A stretch of 64,000 nucleotides of DNA. It comes from Portulaca oleracea (Eukaryota; Streptophyta; Magnoliopsida; Caryophyllales; Portulacaceae). The position numbers were made by a program, and so were the translations under genes. The notes below the pieces were generated by a model that did no database searches, was not told the DNA's origin, and saw nothing but the letters and a program-made list of their open reading frames with translations. Location of the stretch: contig CM055879.1 in assembly GCA_029582165.1 (NCBI GenBank), positions 31,654,830-31,718,829 of the forward strand, given 5' to 3'. Shown piece by piece: positions 12,676-24,028 of the stretch. Position 1 is the stretch's first letter; every line of letters starts with the position of its first letter.

Positions 12676-12780
12676 CTGTACGTGACAGGTGTTGTAAGCA
12701 GATTGAAGCTGTCTTAGCAAAGTACCGTGAAATTAAGGACAATATCAAGGAGGGACTAAAGTTTTATGTTACCCTTCACG
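12676..12780 (+). pseudogene. captured exon of an ALIX/BRO1-domain protein gene
   Basis: After a CAG acceptor-like site (to 12675) one frame reads VRDRCCKQIEAVLAKYREIK followed by DNIKEGLKFYVTL. This resembles the conserved segment in the C-terminal half of plant ALIX (BRO1-like, ESCRT-associated). Only this exon was found. It lies 190 bp after the L18ae-like block in the same orientation, so two unrelated host genes contributed to one CACTA element. Not functional by itself. Confidence 0.7.
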
Positions 12781-13504
12781 TGTGTTTTGGTTTTACAGGC
12801 CTTTTTGTTGTTCTGTTATTGAGTATTTAAAAAGTTTATTTGTTTGATGAACTGTTTCAAAGACAGGAGCTTGAGTTGGGTCTGTTTGCAAACTTATTAA
12901 ACTTTGCTTGAGCTTGAGTTTGATGTGGTAAATTGATTTTGATGAAGTTTTTGTTTTAATTTGTTCAGGTGATGCAGGGGGAAGATTTTTTATGAGTAAA
13001 ATCGTCTCAACTCAATTAGATTTGCTGGATTATTTGTCACTTTTGTATAGATGGGTAGGATGCAAAGCTAGTGAACATATACAGAATTTTGATTTATTTT
13101 GTAGGTTTAAGTTGAAATCTCTTCTATTTACCTAGTTGATTGTATGAGTCATGTGACATTACATTTTATGAGTAATGCTCTTATGAGAAATCAAGTATCA
13201 TTTTGGAAAAAATTGTATTGTAAATTTATTATTTATGAATTTATAAGTAGGTATGTAATTTGGTAAAATTGAATATACACTAATAGAACATTGGAAATTT
13301 AGGTTACTGATATAAACAAAGGGAAGTACCCACTGAAGTGAATTAGGTGGGAAAATTCCCCTCGAACATAATTTCCCACTGAAGTGGATACAGTGGGAAG
13401 TTTCCCACTGATATAACAGTGGGAAATTTCCTACCGAATTGGATGCAGTGGGAAATTTCCCACTGCATTGGACTCGGTGGGAAAGTTTACCACATATCTG
13501 TAGC

Positions 13505-14139
13505 TAGGGGTGTTCATTGGGTCAAACCCGGACCGGACTGGACCGGACCGAAACCCGAAATAGCAAAAAAGTTGGACCAAAGACCGGACCGAAAACAACC
13601 GGTCCCAACCCAGACCAACCCGACGAGCATTTGGACCGGACCAACCCAAACCGGTTTGGACCGATTGAGTTTTTTTGAAATTTTTCTGATAAAATTTGTA
13701 AATAGACTAATTAAATAATTATGTATGTCTATTGTTAGGATGCACTTTTTTTTTTGGTATTGTAAATAGACCTAATTTATGATATATAATATTAAAAGTT
13801 GACAATGATAAATTGAAAAAGATACATAATATTAAACTTTACCAAAATTTAATCATTGTTTTCCATTTACGCGAATATTATATAAATTTAGGACTTAAAG
13901 GATCATTAGATTTAGGAAATAGAATAATCTTTCTAGGCTATAATAATATTATTTTATGGTATAAAAATTTAAATTTTATAATAATTGGGTTTCCGGGTTT
14001 TTCCGGGTTTAGACCGACCCGGACCGAAACCCGAAAACTAAAAATACTTGGACCGAAGACCGGACCGGTTACCATCTGGTCCGGGTTTGGTCCGGGTTTT
14101 TTGGGTTAACCGGTCCGGACCGGAATATGAACAGCCCTA
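13505..14139. mobile_element. non-autonomous hAT-type element, 635 bp, nested in the CACTA element
   Basis: The ends TAGGGGTGTTCAT (13505) and ATGAACAGCCCTA (to 14139) form a 12/13 inverted repeat flanked by exact TCTGTAGC (13497-13504 and 14140-14147). Subterminal sequence is packed with GGACCGG/CCGGTCC words. It interrupts the CACTA subterminal repeats and is therefore younger than the CACTA insertion. Confidence 0.9.
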
Positions 14140-14339
14140 TCTGTAGCAGCACATACGGGGGGGTAAACAGTGGGAAATTTCCCATTGAAAATTGTCATGG
14201 TGGGAAATAGGGGTTTCCTACCTCACTTTCACCCAATGTTTCATTCAGTGGGGAAACAGTAGGAAATGGGCATTTCCCACCGAATCTGGCCTATTTCCCA
14301 CTGAATTTTCAGCGGGAAATGAGTTGTTTTCTAGTAGTA

Positions 14340-14688
14340 CACTCACCTTCTACTCACCAATAAAAAGAAGGGTCTTAGTTATAAAAAAAAAGATCAAATG
14401 TAAATTTGTTTAATTTTGTTTACAAATAATATTAATTAATAAATTGACTGAGTTGTAAATCCTTAAATACTATGCAAACCTACTTTTCTATGTACCACCT
14501 TATCTACCTACCTATCCAATCTTACCTACCTATTAAGGAAATGAATAGTGCCTTATAATTATAAAAAAATGGAGTTTGTTTACGATTGTCTTACAAATAA
14601 TATTAATTAATATATTGGCTGAGTTGTAACTTACAACAATCTAGTAAACATGTTTTATGTTTCTAGGTAAAACACAAGCAACAAAGTA
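14340..14688. other. AT-rich spacer between two elements
   Basis: No gene. It has two copies of a block containing ACAAATAATATTAATTAATA (near 14422 and 14591), a short direct duplication. Confidence 0.6.
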
Positions 14689-15162
14689 TAGGGCTGGAAG
14701 AATTTTGACTTGCCTGACCCAAAAAGTTTGGGTAAGTTCACCAGAAGTTCATCCGATATTTTAAAATAAGTCAATTAGCCATTGGCTGGTTTAAAATCGG
14801 GTCGGGTTTAAGTATGGGAAATCGTACTCGGGCTATCCAAATTTTAGGAGAAAATATGGGTTTGGTCAGTTTGGATGACCGGACAATGTTCGGACTTCAG
14901 ACACGGTTTGTAAACGAACTTGGGTTAGCCTTAAATTACCTTTATGTACAATCCAAACATCGAACAATGTTTAGTCATTCCAACCCTAAAAGTATGACCT
15001 CACCTTTATATACAATTCAGACACTAGACATTTGAGTTCGGGTATGATCTCAGTGTCCGATTGCTTATCGAACAGGGTCCGGATATAGATTTTTAAGCGA
15101 ATGACTGATTTGAGTAATTTGACCGAGCTCAAAATCCGCCTGCCCCGAATTTTTGTCAGGCC
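14689..15162. mobile_element. probable hAT-like MITE with GC-rich ends
   Basis: The left end TAGGGCTGGAAGAATTTTGA and right end CGAATTTTTGTCAGGCC are imperfect inverted repeats. Inside are pyrimidine/purine words such as CGGGTCGGGT and CGGACAATGTTCGGAC. No exact target duplication is visible. A similar end (AGAGCTGGCAAAATTTTA) occurs at 63666. It sits just upstream of the RPH1-like gene. Confidence 0.5.
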
Positions 15163-15507
15163 GACAACAAACTGTAATTAATCCAAAATCTAAGCAGCCC
15201 ATTTCTTGAGGCCCAGACAAACAGACAGCCCGTTCTCTCTGCCACCTCTAACTCTAACCCAGATTTTTTTTCTTTTCCCTTTTTTTGTTTCTCTATCCAA
15301 ACAAATAAAACTCATGGCCAAAGCCACCCATTTCAGCCCCGTCTCCCCCTCGCGGGAAACCCCACCACAAAATCTTCAACCTCCGCCATGAAAATCTATG
15401 ATTTCCTGTTGAATTAACTCTTCTTCTACTAAACTCTACTATCTTATTCCTTAACCTGTTTCTTAGTCAATATTAGAAGGGGGGTTTTTGAATTTTGTTG
15501 GGAAAAC
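15163..15507 (+). promoter_or_regulatory. proximal promoter and 5' leader of the RPH1-like gene
   Basis: This stretch lies between a MITE and the ATG at 15508. It has the CT-rich character (15235-15310) usual for plant leaders. A 61-codon ORF at 15206-15391 lies in this leader and is best seen as an upstream ORF or chance. No TATA box is assigned. Confidence 0.4.
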
Positions 15508-17520
15508 ATGGCTAGCTTGTTATCAACATCTGCTTCTGCATGTAGCTGCCATTTGCCCTTGTTGCCTAATTCTTGTTACTCCAGAAATTGGGTCAGTTCT
15601 TCAGTTGTTCTCAAGAAGAAGAAAATGCCCAATTTTTCTAGAATCTATGCTAGCTCAGAGAAGCTTGACACACCCCCAGTAAGTGTTGAAGATCAAGTTG
15701 ATGAATCTTTGAAAGTTGGGACGGTAGAAGATAACCCAGATGAAGAAACTCAAAAGGGTTCTTCTGTTTCTGCTTCCACTGCTACTGCTGCATCTCCCCT
15801 CATTGCCAAAGATCTCAAAAAGGCAAGTTTTTGTTACTTTGTGTTTTATGATGTCTGACTTGGTAAAATACAGTATGTGTTTTGAGAACTTGATCTTTTA
15901 CTTTGAGGTTACCTTTTATGATATGTGTTTGTTTGAATTGGAAGAATTTTGGGTGTTTGTTGATAAATTGGGATTTTGGGTTATTTACCTTTGTATGATA
16001 TGTGTGCTGTTTTCAATTGCCTTGTGGTTTGTTTTGACAACATTAGATATGTACTGCTTTTTAGGAGCACTATTGACAATTTGATTTGATAGTGCTGATT
16101 CTTCTTTGCCAAGTATTATGGCAGTCAATGACCTTTACAATTACTGTAATGGTCTAAGGGAAATAGCATCTCCAGGGATAAGGCATCATGCATTTCTTGA
16201 GAGAGATAGCCTTAGTTGTTGGATGATTTGTTCTACATTATAGACTAGCTGTCACTTTTCTACCGTCGAGTTTGCATGTATTTGCTGAGCATAATCATGA
16301 TGGACAATAGAAATTTGCTTAATATCAAGGTTAGGATGGAGTTTTCTTTATTGCTAATGGCAATACCCTGTGTAGGCTTCCCAGGTATAGTTTCATTTGG
16401 CTTCCTTCACTTTGTTTGTATTGAGTAGCTAACTTACTCTTTCGCGTAAGTATGACAAACAAGTTGTCGTCTTAGTAGTGGCATTTTAATAAGTGATAGG
16501 GGGAGCATGAATGGAACTAACTAAAGCAATAACTAATAGTGAATGCTTTTGGACTAGGAGTGAAGATGAAAAAGATCAACTAAAGTATTGTCAGGCTACA
16601 AGCTATGCTTATGATTATGCAGCTATCTTGGTCTGGTTTGCTGGAAAAATAGTGGCTTGTTTTATCTGTGATTGTTGATTAAGGTAGAGATGGTTAACAA
16701 GTACACAGGCTGGCTAACTTGTCGATTTGCTATGTTGATTCTCCATCAATGTATCATTATGTCCGGAAAATGTAGTCATTATGACACGTGCGACTCGTGT
16801 TCAGGTAGTGAATAAGACAGCAGCGACATTTGCACCACGAGCTTCAACTGCGAGAAAAAATCCAGCTGTTCCAGGAAGTGCCTTATATACAGTCTTTGAG
16901 GTCCAGGGATATGCCTCTATGGTAGTGGGCGGTGTTCTATCTTTCAATCTTCTATTCCCATCCAACGAGCCAGATATATGGCGATTAATGGGCATGTGGT
17001 CCATTTGGATGTTCAGTAAGTTCATATCTCCCCTCATCGCCTTGATATCATGCCATGTTACTCATATGTTTAGCTAAATGAATCGGAGTTGTCTAGTTTT
17101 CCAATTGCTGGGCATTCTGGAAAGACATGCATTATAAAAGCTCTCCAGTTGCTTGTGTCTGTTAGGAAGTTAGATTAAGGGCAAATAATTTATACATCGA
17201 CGATGACATGCATTTTGTAATTTGGGTTGTTGCAGCTATTCCTTCTCTGCGTGCCCGGGATTGCTCAAACAATGAAAAAGAGGCGCTTAACTACCTGTTC
17301 CTGCTGATCCCGCTGCTGAATGTCATAATACCATTCTTCTGGAAGTCGTTTGCTGTTGTTTGGTCTGCAGATACTGTTGCCTTCTTTCTTATGTATGCCT
17401 GGAAGGTTCGCCTCATTGTCCTTCATTCTCATGTTGTCAGTTTATGTGCATTTTTTTCCACTTTAATATTCTTTCTCCTTTTTTCCCAACCAGATGAGAT
17501 GGCTACAAGAAGCAGATTAA
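15508..17520 (+). CDS. RPH1: RESISTANCE TO PHYTOPHTHORA 1-like chloroplast membrane protein
   Basis: Four exons, 15508-15822, 16805-17015, 17236-17405 and 17494-17520, join to 240 residues with no break. Residues 1 to about 50 are Ser/Lys-rich and poor in acidic residues, like a chloroplast transit peptide (MASLLSTSASACSC). An acidic and Ser/Thr-rich linker follows. The conserved part starts in exon 2 (VVNKTAATFAPRAST). It has hydrophobic segments at GYASMVVGGVLSFNLLF, WRLMGMWSIWMFTIPSL, LNYLFLLIPLLNVIIPFF and VWSADTVAFFLMYAW. The protein ends MRWLQEAD. From memory these match Arabidopsis RPH1 (At2g48070), a plastid protein needed for resistance to Phytophthora brassicae; its biochemical activity is unclear. 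Intron 1 has a GC donor (AAAAAG|GCAAGT) with an ordinary AG acceptor; the nearby GT would put a stop right after the junction. Introns 2 and 3 are GT-AG. The gene is convergent with the aldo-keto reductase gene. Confidence 0.9.
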
Positions 17521-18857
17521 TGAGAATCATCTTCTTGAAATACGTTATCTGGTTCAGATTCAGCTTACACTTCATGTATAAGAAAAGGCAAAGAATGCGG
17601 AGGTCCCCTTTGATATTGTAAAATCTAGTTTCCGGCTTCCATAGCGCGACCAAGTTAATATGTATACCGGAGGTTCATAGCCTATTGATTTTGTATATTT
17701 ATCTGTTTGTTTGATTATAGCATTTTAGCTATTATTAAGTAGTAGCATCATCCCCTCCCACTCCCCCCTACTGTAACACTAGGGCGACTGTGGAGTATCT
17801 AATTGTGTAATGCTCGTCGTTGCCCTTTGGGGACCAGAGTACAGAAAATCTCGTATGCTCTTATAATTGTACACTCTAATTTGCCACTCTAGGTGCTGAA
17901 TTTTAAAATTCAACATCTACAGCTGCATATAAATAGATGCACGTATATTAATCAATTTCTTATGTGTTATTGTTGTATAAAAGATTTTACTATATGTTTC
18001 GCGGATGTGAGGATATGCTTCTAGAGCATCTTCAAAATTTTACTATTATGTTTTGCGGATCAGCGGATGTGACTTTTAAGAGGACATGCTTTAGAGCATC
18101 TTTGAGAAGCGGCCGGATGAGTTATGCTTATGCTTATTGAAGGATGGAGCCTTGAAATTGGTTACATTTGCCGAAGATAGGATATTCTGCCCCCAATTTT
18201 TTAGATGAATTTTCAGCTTCCTGGGAACTACATTACACTCCAAAATCTGAAGCAAATGAACCACCAGATAAAATAACAAATAAAATAAAATAAAACAATA
18301 AAAGCTCAAGATTTTTTTTATTGTTCAAAGCATCGAGCATGCCGGAAGACCACTGGTACAAACAGCAAACCAGCATAATAGATTAGCAAAACAGCAATAA
18401 GAAAAGATGGCAAAAGCTCTCAATAATAATTCATAGAACTTAGCTCAGTTCTAATACAGCTAATCAAATCCCAGAAAGTGCCTTCAAACAAAAACAGCAA
18501 TGCGTCAGAAGCTCGAAATTCTGCATCATTCTTCAAGTTTGCTACTTACCTATGTTATTCTAACTCTTCATTTTCCCAACCATGCCCATGTCGGACCTTT
18601 GGCACTCGACAAGCATACGACACTCGACACTTCATTCACATTACAATGAAAATTTGCAGAATTTCTTAAAAAATAGCTGACTCCTACACTCGTACCCATG
18701 TCCACATTGGACTCCAGTACCCGAGTCTGAGTTACATAGTCCAGGACTCTCTTTCGGAATTTCTTCTTGAAAAGCTTAAAGTTTTGCAAACCTCTGCATT
18801 GGACTTTATGAACTGATATCAAGTGTGCCTGTGATAATCAGATGGATATTCAGATCC
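17521..18857. other. 3' UTRs and spacer between two convergent genes
   Basis: It holds the 3' ends of the RPH1-like gene (plus) and the aldo-keto reductase gene (minus). 17990-18110 contains a repeated GCGGATGTGA...TAGAGCATCTT block in two diverged copies. No other gene is seen; small ORFs here are AT-rich chance frames. Confidence 0.6.
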
Positions 18858-21800
18858 TCAGGGGCAAGGATTTGGGTATATGGAATGAACCTTATTTATC
18901 TCAGCAACTATTTCATCACTAAGCTCAACATGGCAGGCATCAAGCACCTGCTGAAGCTGCCACAACTTGGTTGCTCCAAAAACAGCACTTGCTACAAGAG
19001 GATGCCGCAACACAAAAGCTGCAAAATAGCCCAATGGATCTTTTAACAAACAAGTAGGTTTTCTTACGCTCTCATCAACCTTAAAATGACTGACATTGAG
19101 ACATATTGTCAATGAAACAGAAACAGAATCAGAAACAGGGTAGAATGTCTAGTAAGCAAGCAGTTATTGCATATTGCAGGGTCTGAAAGGAATCAGATAC
19201 TCTGTGAAGAGGAGACCCAAAAAAAGGGAAGAAAAAAAAACACCAACAAGCTAGCATGATCAACAAGGGATATACTAAGCCACCATTGGCCTACCAATAG
19301 CAGAAGCACCTCATAATCCACAGCAATATTCTAGGGCACAAACAAAGCCCATGTATTCTTGATGTTTCGTCAGCAAGTTGTCTCTAATAGATCCCATTCC
19401 AGTCCTCTCTTGACAAAGTTAACTTCAGCAGGTGAAAGCGATTAGTAGAACTCGGGGTATATTCCTTTATTCTTTTTTAAAATTTAATCTAGAATTTCTT
19501 GATAACTTTAGATGAATATGACAAATGTACACACAATGGAATACTCCGACCCAGCTTCTGCTAATCAAAAGATAGCCTTGTAAAGGACGGCAAGAAATTC
19601 AGAAAATGGGAAACAAACTATGCCCCTAGTTACCTCCCTCCACCTCCTACTCCCTCAGTCATTCTAAATCAACAATCTTCTTCCACTACAGTGTCTACAT
19701 GGCTACAATCTTCTTTTTAGCCCATTCATTGATGGGATCGGAACATATGCATGATGTGTGTCTTAGAAAATGTTTTGCACAATCAGTTTTTACCCATTCA
19801 TATTTATTTTTCATTCTTGTTCAATCTTATCTTAGTTCTATAATCACTTGCATACAGAATTAACCTGTATCTACCATCACCTAAATACTAAGTTGATAGA
19901 GACAACTACTTTGAGAGGCTGATCTAAGGAAGGGCTGTCAATAGTCTGGGTTCGGGTTATTTTGGGTTCGGACAAATCAGTTATCGGACGAAAAGTTGAT
20001 GTCTTATGCCCCTATTTTCCCGGGTTGGACAAATCTGCACGAGCCTATCGGGTTTGGACAATAGAAATGAGGAAAGCATTGTGTTTAAAACCAGAAAAAA
20101 TTGGTCATGGTCAAAATTTGGACGAAAAATCGATTACCTGGTTTTTTCCGCGTCAGATTGAACTGGGTTTTCATGTCAGTCTGTTTTTTGACAGCAATCT
20201 AAAGTTTCCACATCGCACTAAAAACAACTATCAAATGGAGAGCTGGAAAGAAACATTAGCCATGCAAACAAGCTTGGTCTCCATCATGCCTCAAGAGACC
20301 ATCTATACAAGACCACCGCATCATATGCAGTATTTGCTAAATCCTGTAAAGAAGCAAACAATTTTGGAAACCCCCCCCCCCCCCCCCCCCGGTGTCACAC
20401 ACACACACCAATCCAACCTAGTCCAACTCAACCCAAATACGATCAGGCTGAAAAATGTATATGCTTTTCTATATCAGCTTTCCCTAAGTAGCTGTCTACA
20501 ATGGTGAGCATGTAGCATATGAAGGAATTCCAAGTGTGGTTCATACACAAATGACCCTACTATAATACAAATGTGGCTTCTTTATTTTTTTTTAATTAAC
20601 AACCCAGAGTGCATGCCATTCCCATCATCTTCTTTCTGTAATTATTCACTTTACTGTAGCCAATAGCCACTGGCATCTTTAAACATCCTTATATAGACAA
20701 GACAGCAAATTGCACGCACTGACCGTGCAATAAAAATGATGACGATATGACATACCAATTGCAAGAGAAACTGGGTGTTGTCCATACTTTTCTGCAATGT
20801 GAATGTATTCCTGCAGGAAAAGAGATTGGGGAGGACATAAGAGCTTCGTAATGTTTGCATACACTGTCTAGAATATGCTATTCTTTTGTCCTCAGAAAAT
20901 GGGTGGATTTAAGGGAATAAGGGATAAACAAACTTGTGCCATTTAATCTAGAATGTGATACTCTTTTGTTCTTAGAAATGAAGAAATCTTTGATTTAAAA
21001 AACAGAAAAAAGTATGAAGATTCAACAATTCAATAATGACATCAAGTCAATCATCCCCAAATTAAGAAGCCACTCGCTGAATTAATAGACAGATAACTAA
21101 ATTATAAAACCACTCTTGGGAAATCTTCTCGTATTTGGAATTTAGAAGCAAGTGTCTCGTTAAGTTATCAACTATCTTTATATGGGCTTCAAAGCCATCG
21201 TCCAGTGCAGACAGGCCCTCCCCAAAAAAGACCTTGGGACATTGGGTCGGGATTGTTCGGATGATGTTAAAACCGATAAATCATTAGGATGACCTACAAA
21301 GTCATTCATAAACTGGAAAGAACTCGTACTTTCGTTGCAACTTTAATAGCCTCCTTGGACAGGTTGTATCTAGACTCTCCTTCTGAATATCTCCCTGCTT
21401 AGAGAAATTACTCACTAGTAAGTATAGGAATATAACTGTACAAACTTGTACAAATTGAGCAGAGAAGTAGATGATGCAACCTCTAAAACGATTCAATCGA
21501 GCATCCGAAGGACCCCCATTATTCGCAAAGTACTTCCCAGACAGTATGCCCATAGCCAAGGGACTATATGCTAATAAGAAGATGCTGCAGAAAGATGATG
21601 AAGTAGAAGGCAACAATAATTCATTCATTTGTTCTTAAGTATTTAAATATATATATCATTTGTGTCAGAGGACTCAGAGCCAATCTAATTGCATGGTGGA
21701 TAGAAATGGCTGAACGACAAGGTAAAAAACAATAAATTTCAATGCAAGAACTGAAAGATCAGATACATTATTATGACAGCAATTCCTCACAACAGTACAT

Positions 21801-23788
21801 AGCAAACATCCACGTCTATCTTCCATTCATATTCATATTACCTTCAATTTTTCTTACAATATGCAATGTCAAAATTCTCACAATCCCCCGTCAATACTCA
21901 ACATCACCAACTTACAAGTGAGAAGCAGTGGATGAAGCAATAGCAGTCTTACTTCTTCTACCTACCGTAACAGGAACATTCAAAAGCACACCAATTGAAC
22001 AGATAAACATACCTCTCATGATGACAGCACTCGGCCAATGCAGCGTCAAAAGTGCGGCACAATAAGCTGTAAGCATTCTGTTCATCCAAATATCAGTGTG
22101 TCAGTTAACATAGTAAGTAGATAGATCATTCAACCCCACAATACTCATTTTAATCTTCTTCATTCAATTTCAATTTCAGTTCAAATTTAGAGCACAATCA
22201 ATTATAGTGACTAAGATTTGGACCCTCCTAATTCCCATCCACATATATATATATTCATAGGTTTAACTAAGTTAAGAAAGCATTACAACGACAGGAGTGG
22301 GGCCAACCTGCAAAGAGACTATTTTTGGAAGCCTGTCGACCTTATCAGCTGCTTGAAGAAACTTCATCACACCATATGATGTTTCGTTACTGAGCCCAAT
22401 ATACCTTATCTATAAGCAGGGAATACTAATTAAGTAGTAGTGGAGCATCACATCATGCTTAAAGTTCAAATAGAAGCTTAACCAACAACATTTACCTTAC
22501 CAGCACTGATGGCTCTACTAAGGCTATCAAGCTGTTCCTCTATGGGAATAGAGCAGTACTGTCTCGTTGGATCATAGTCAGTTTCTCCAAACATGGGGAC
22601 ATACCTTCATAAGAAACAGGAAATAGGTTCTAAACAAAAATAACACCATGACTTATTATTGGAAAGTAGTCACAGACCTTCCAAAAACATTCGACCACTC
22701 TTAAAATTCTTGAAGGACAACGATGACAAACGTACAAACCGATCAGGCCAGTGAATCTGATACAAGTCGATGTAATCAGTCTGAAGCCGCAACAAACTGT
22801 GCAACACCATTAAAAGTACTTCTCTTAGGGCAACAACAAACAAAATGATGGAGAAATGAAGCATATGCAGTTATCAACATCGATTATAGATCAAATTTAA
22901 GATTATTCCTAGTGATCTGACATGGCTTAACAGGATATAATACAACTTTTATGATTCTACAAGTCACTAACTAAAGGGAAGCTCTGGATGCACAGAAACT
23001 AACCTACTGTCTATAGCCTCAGCAATATTCTTAGCATCCAAACACTGCGGTCCACCTCTAATCCAAGTCATCTGCCCAGAAGGACCAGCAACCTGCAGAA
23101 AAACAGGTAATCAGAAACACCCACAAGCCAAAAAAATGCTCTAATTAAGCAAACAAAAGACCTTAGCCTTCAGAGCATCAATCTAACTCATCCCACTTAC
23201 ACCATTGAACTAAGAAACTAGATTCCACCAGCAGGTCAAAATTTCAATTCTGAGACACACAATCACATTTCTTCACTATTGGGAGCAAACCTTTACTTAC
23301 AAGACCAAAGCTTTATGGGCTAAACTTTTTCAAAACAAAAGGTAAATTCACAAGTTGGACAACATGAAAACTGAATAGCAGAATTAGTACAATGTAGGTA
23401 ACCTTTGTGGCCAAAACTAATCGATTTCTGGGAATTTTCCGGTCCCTAATCCAACGACCCAAATACTCCTCGCTCCTACCGTGAGTCTGTGCACGCTGTG
23501 GCACCGGATACATTTCGGCAGAGTCGAAGAAGTTGATGCCGGAATTGAAGGCTTTATCGAGAAGTTGATACGATTCCGACAGCGTATTTTGCTCGCCAAA
23601 AGTCATGGTTCCTGGAGAATCGTACACAAAATTGGTGAGAATAGTTATTTGAAATGATGAACCCTAGAATGAAAAATGAATTAAAGAAATGAGTTTGAAT
23701 TTGAATAAATTGGGGAAGAAATACCGAGGCACAATCTTGATACAGGGAGATTGGGAGCCAGATTGAAGAGAGGAACTGCTGCTCCCAT
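18858..23788 (-). CDS. aldo-keto reductase of the Tas type, 11 exons
   Basis: The exons are 23788-23725, 23611-23403, 23092-23004, 22796-22740, 22604-22496, 22409-22308, 22077-22013, 21584-21481, 21394-21330, 20810-20756 and 19018-18858. They give 1080 bp, 359 residues plus TGA, with all junctions in frame and GT-AG introns. The protein is an NAD(P)H-dependent oxidoreductase with a single TIM-barrel domain. It is close in length and sequence to E. coli Tas (LGTMTFGEQNT, AEMYPVPQR, LQTDYIDLYQIHWP, KIRYIGLSNETSYGV, LLAYSPLAMGILSGKY, VASAVFGAT). The expected catalytic tetrad is present: Asp51, Tyr56, Lys91 and His136. There is no obvious plastid transit peptide before the barrel, unlike the plastid-type plant relative At1g04420, so a cytosolic location is my inference. 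Substrate unknown. Intron 10 (19019-20755) is longest and has taken up a small hAT-like element. Confidence 0.93.
19930..20196. mobile_element. small hAT-like element inside intron 10 of the aldo-keto reductase gene
   Basis: The ends AAGGGCTGTCAA and TTGACAGCA are short inverted repeats flanked by ATCTAAGG (19922-19929) and ATCTAAAG (20197-20204), an 8-bp duplication with one mismatch. Subterminal GGGTTCGGG words resemble those of the other hAT elements here. Confidence 0.65.
20371..20408. repeat. C20 homopolymer followed by a CA run
   Basis: Twenty C residues (20371-20390) are followed by GGTGT and an ACACAC run, within intron 10 of the aldo-keto reductase gene. The exact length is prone to sequencing error. 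Confidence 0.85.
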
Positions 23789-23955
23789 TGCTTTCTTTCT
23801 TCTTGCTTGATTGCATGTAAAATGAAAAATCGGTGCCCTAGCTCTCAATTGTTTCGCGGGAATTTGGTTTATCCGTTATCTGTTACGTTTTCTTTTTTTT
23901 TTTTTTTTTTGGGAAAATCTTTTTAAAAACGCAAAAATTTTAACAGACAAAATGA

Positions 23956-24028
23956 TGGAGATGCAGGGGATCGAAACCTGTACCTCTCGCATGCTAAGCG
24001 AGCGCTCTACCATTTGAGCTACATCCCC
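23956..24028 (-). tRNA. tRNA-Ala (anticodon AGC)
   Basis: This 73-nt gene is read from 24028 to 23956. The 7-bp acceptor stem (GGGGATG with CATCTCC) contains the G3:U70 pair that specifies alanine, and the discriminator base is A. The D arm is GTAGCTCAAATGGTAGAGC. The anticodon stem-loop is CTCGCTTAGCATGCGAG with AGC in the loop. A TTTT terminator follows downstream. Oddity: the T arm reads CAGGT-TTCGATC-CCCTG, so base 53 is T instead of the near-invariant G. This breaks the G53:C61 pair and the B box (GTTTCGATCC). It may be a weakened gene or a pseudogene. Confidence 0.88.

Larger units (their letters stand above)
9938..14339. mobile_element. CACTA (En/Spm) non-autonomous element about 4.4 kb carrying host gene fragments
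   Basis: The left end CACTACTAGAAAACAGC (9938) is the inverted match of the right end, TTGTTTTCTAGTAGT before 14339. The last base of the right end is A where G is expected. Both ends carry dense subterminal copies of TTTCCCACTG/CAGTGGGAAAT in both orientations (9958-10095 and about 13320-14330), the hallmark of CACTA elements. A 3-bp duplication is not clean (TAC left; TAC or CAC right, depending on the border). No transposase was found; the centre holds host-derived exon pieces (next two entries). A hAT element is nested near the right end. Confidence 0.85.

Noticed and set aside
15206..15391. Plus-strand ORF before the RPH1-like gene as a separate gene
   Set aside because: CT-rich leader sequence; better explained as 5' UTR of the following gene.
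16801..17037. 78-codon minus-strand ORF opposite RPH1 exon 2
   Set aside because: Shadow of the real exon on the other strand; no domain.
19962..20507. 181-codon ORF on the plus strand
   Set aside because: It lies in intron 10 of the minus-strand aldo-keto reductase gene, spans a hAT-like element and a C20 homopolymer, and shows no domain.
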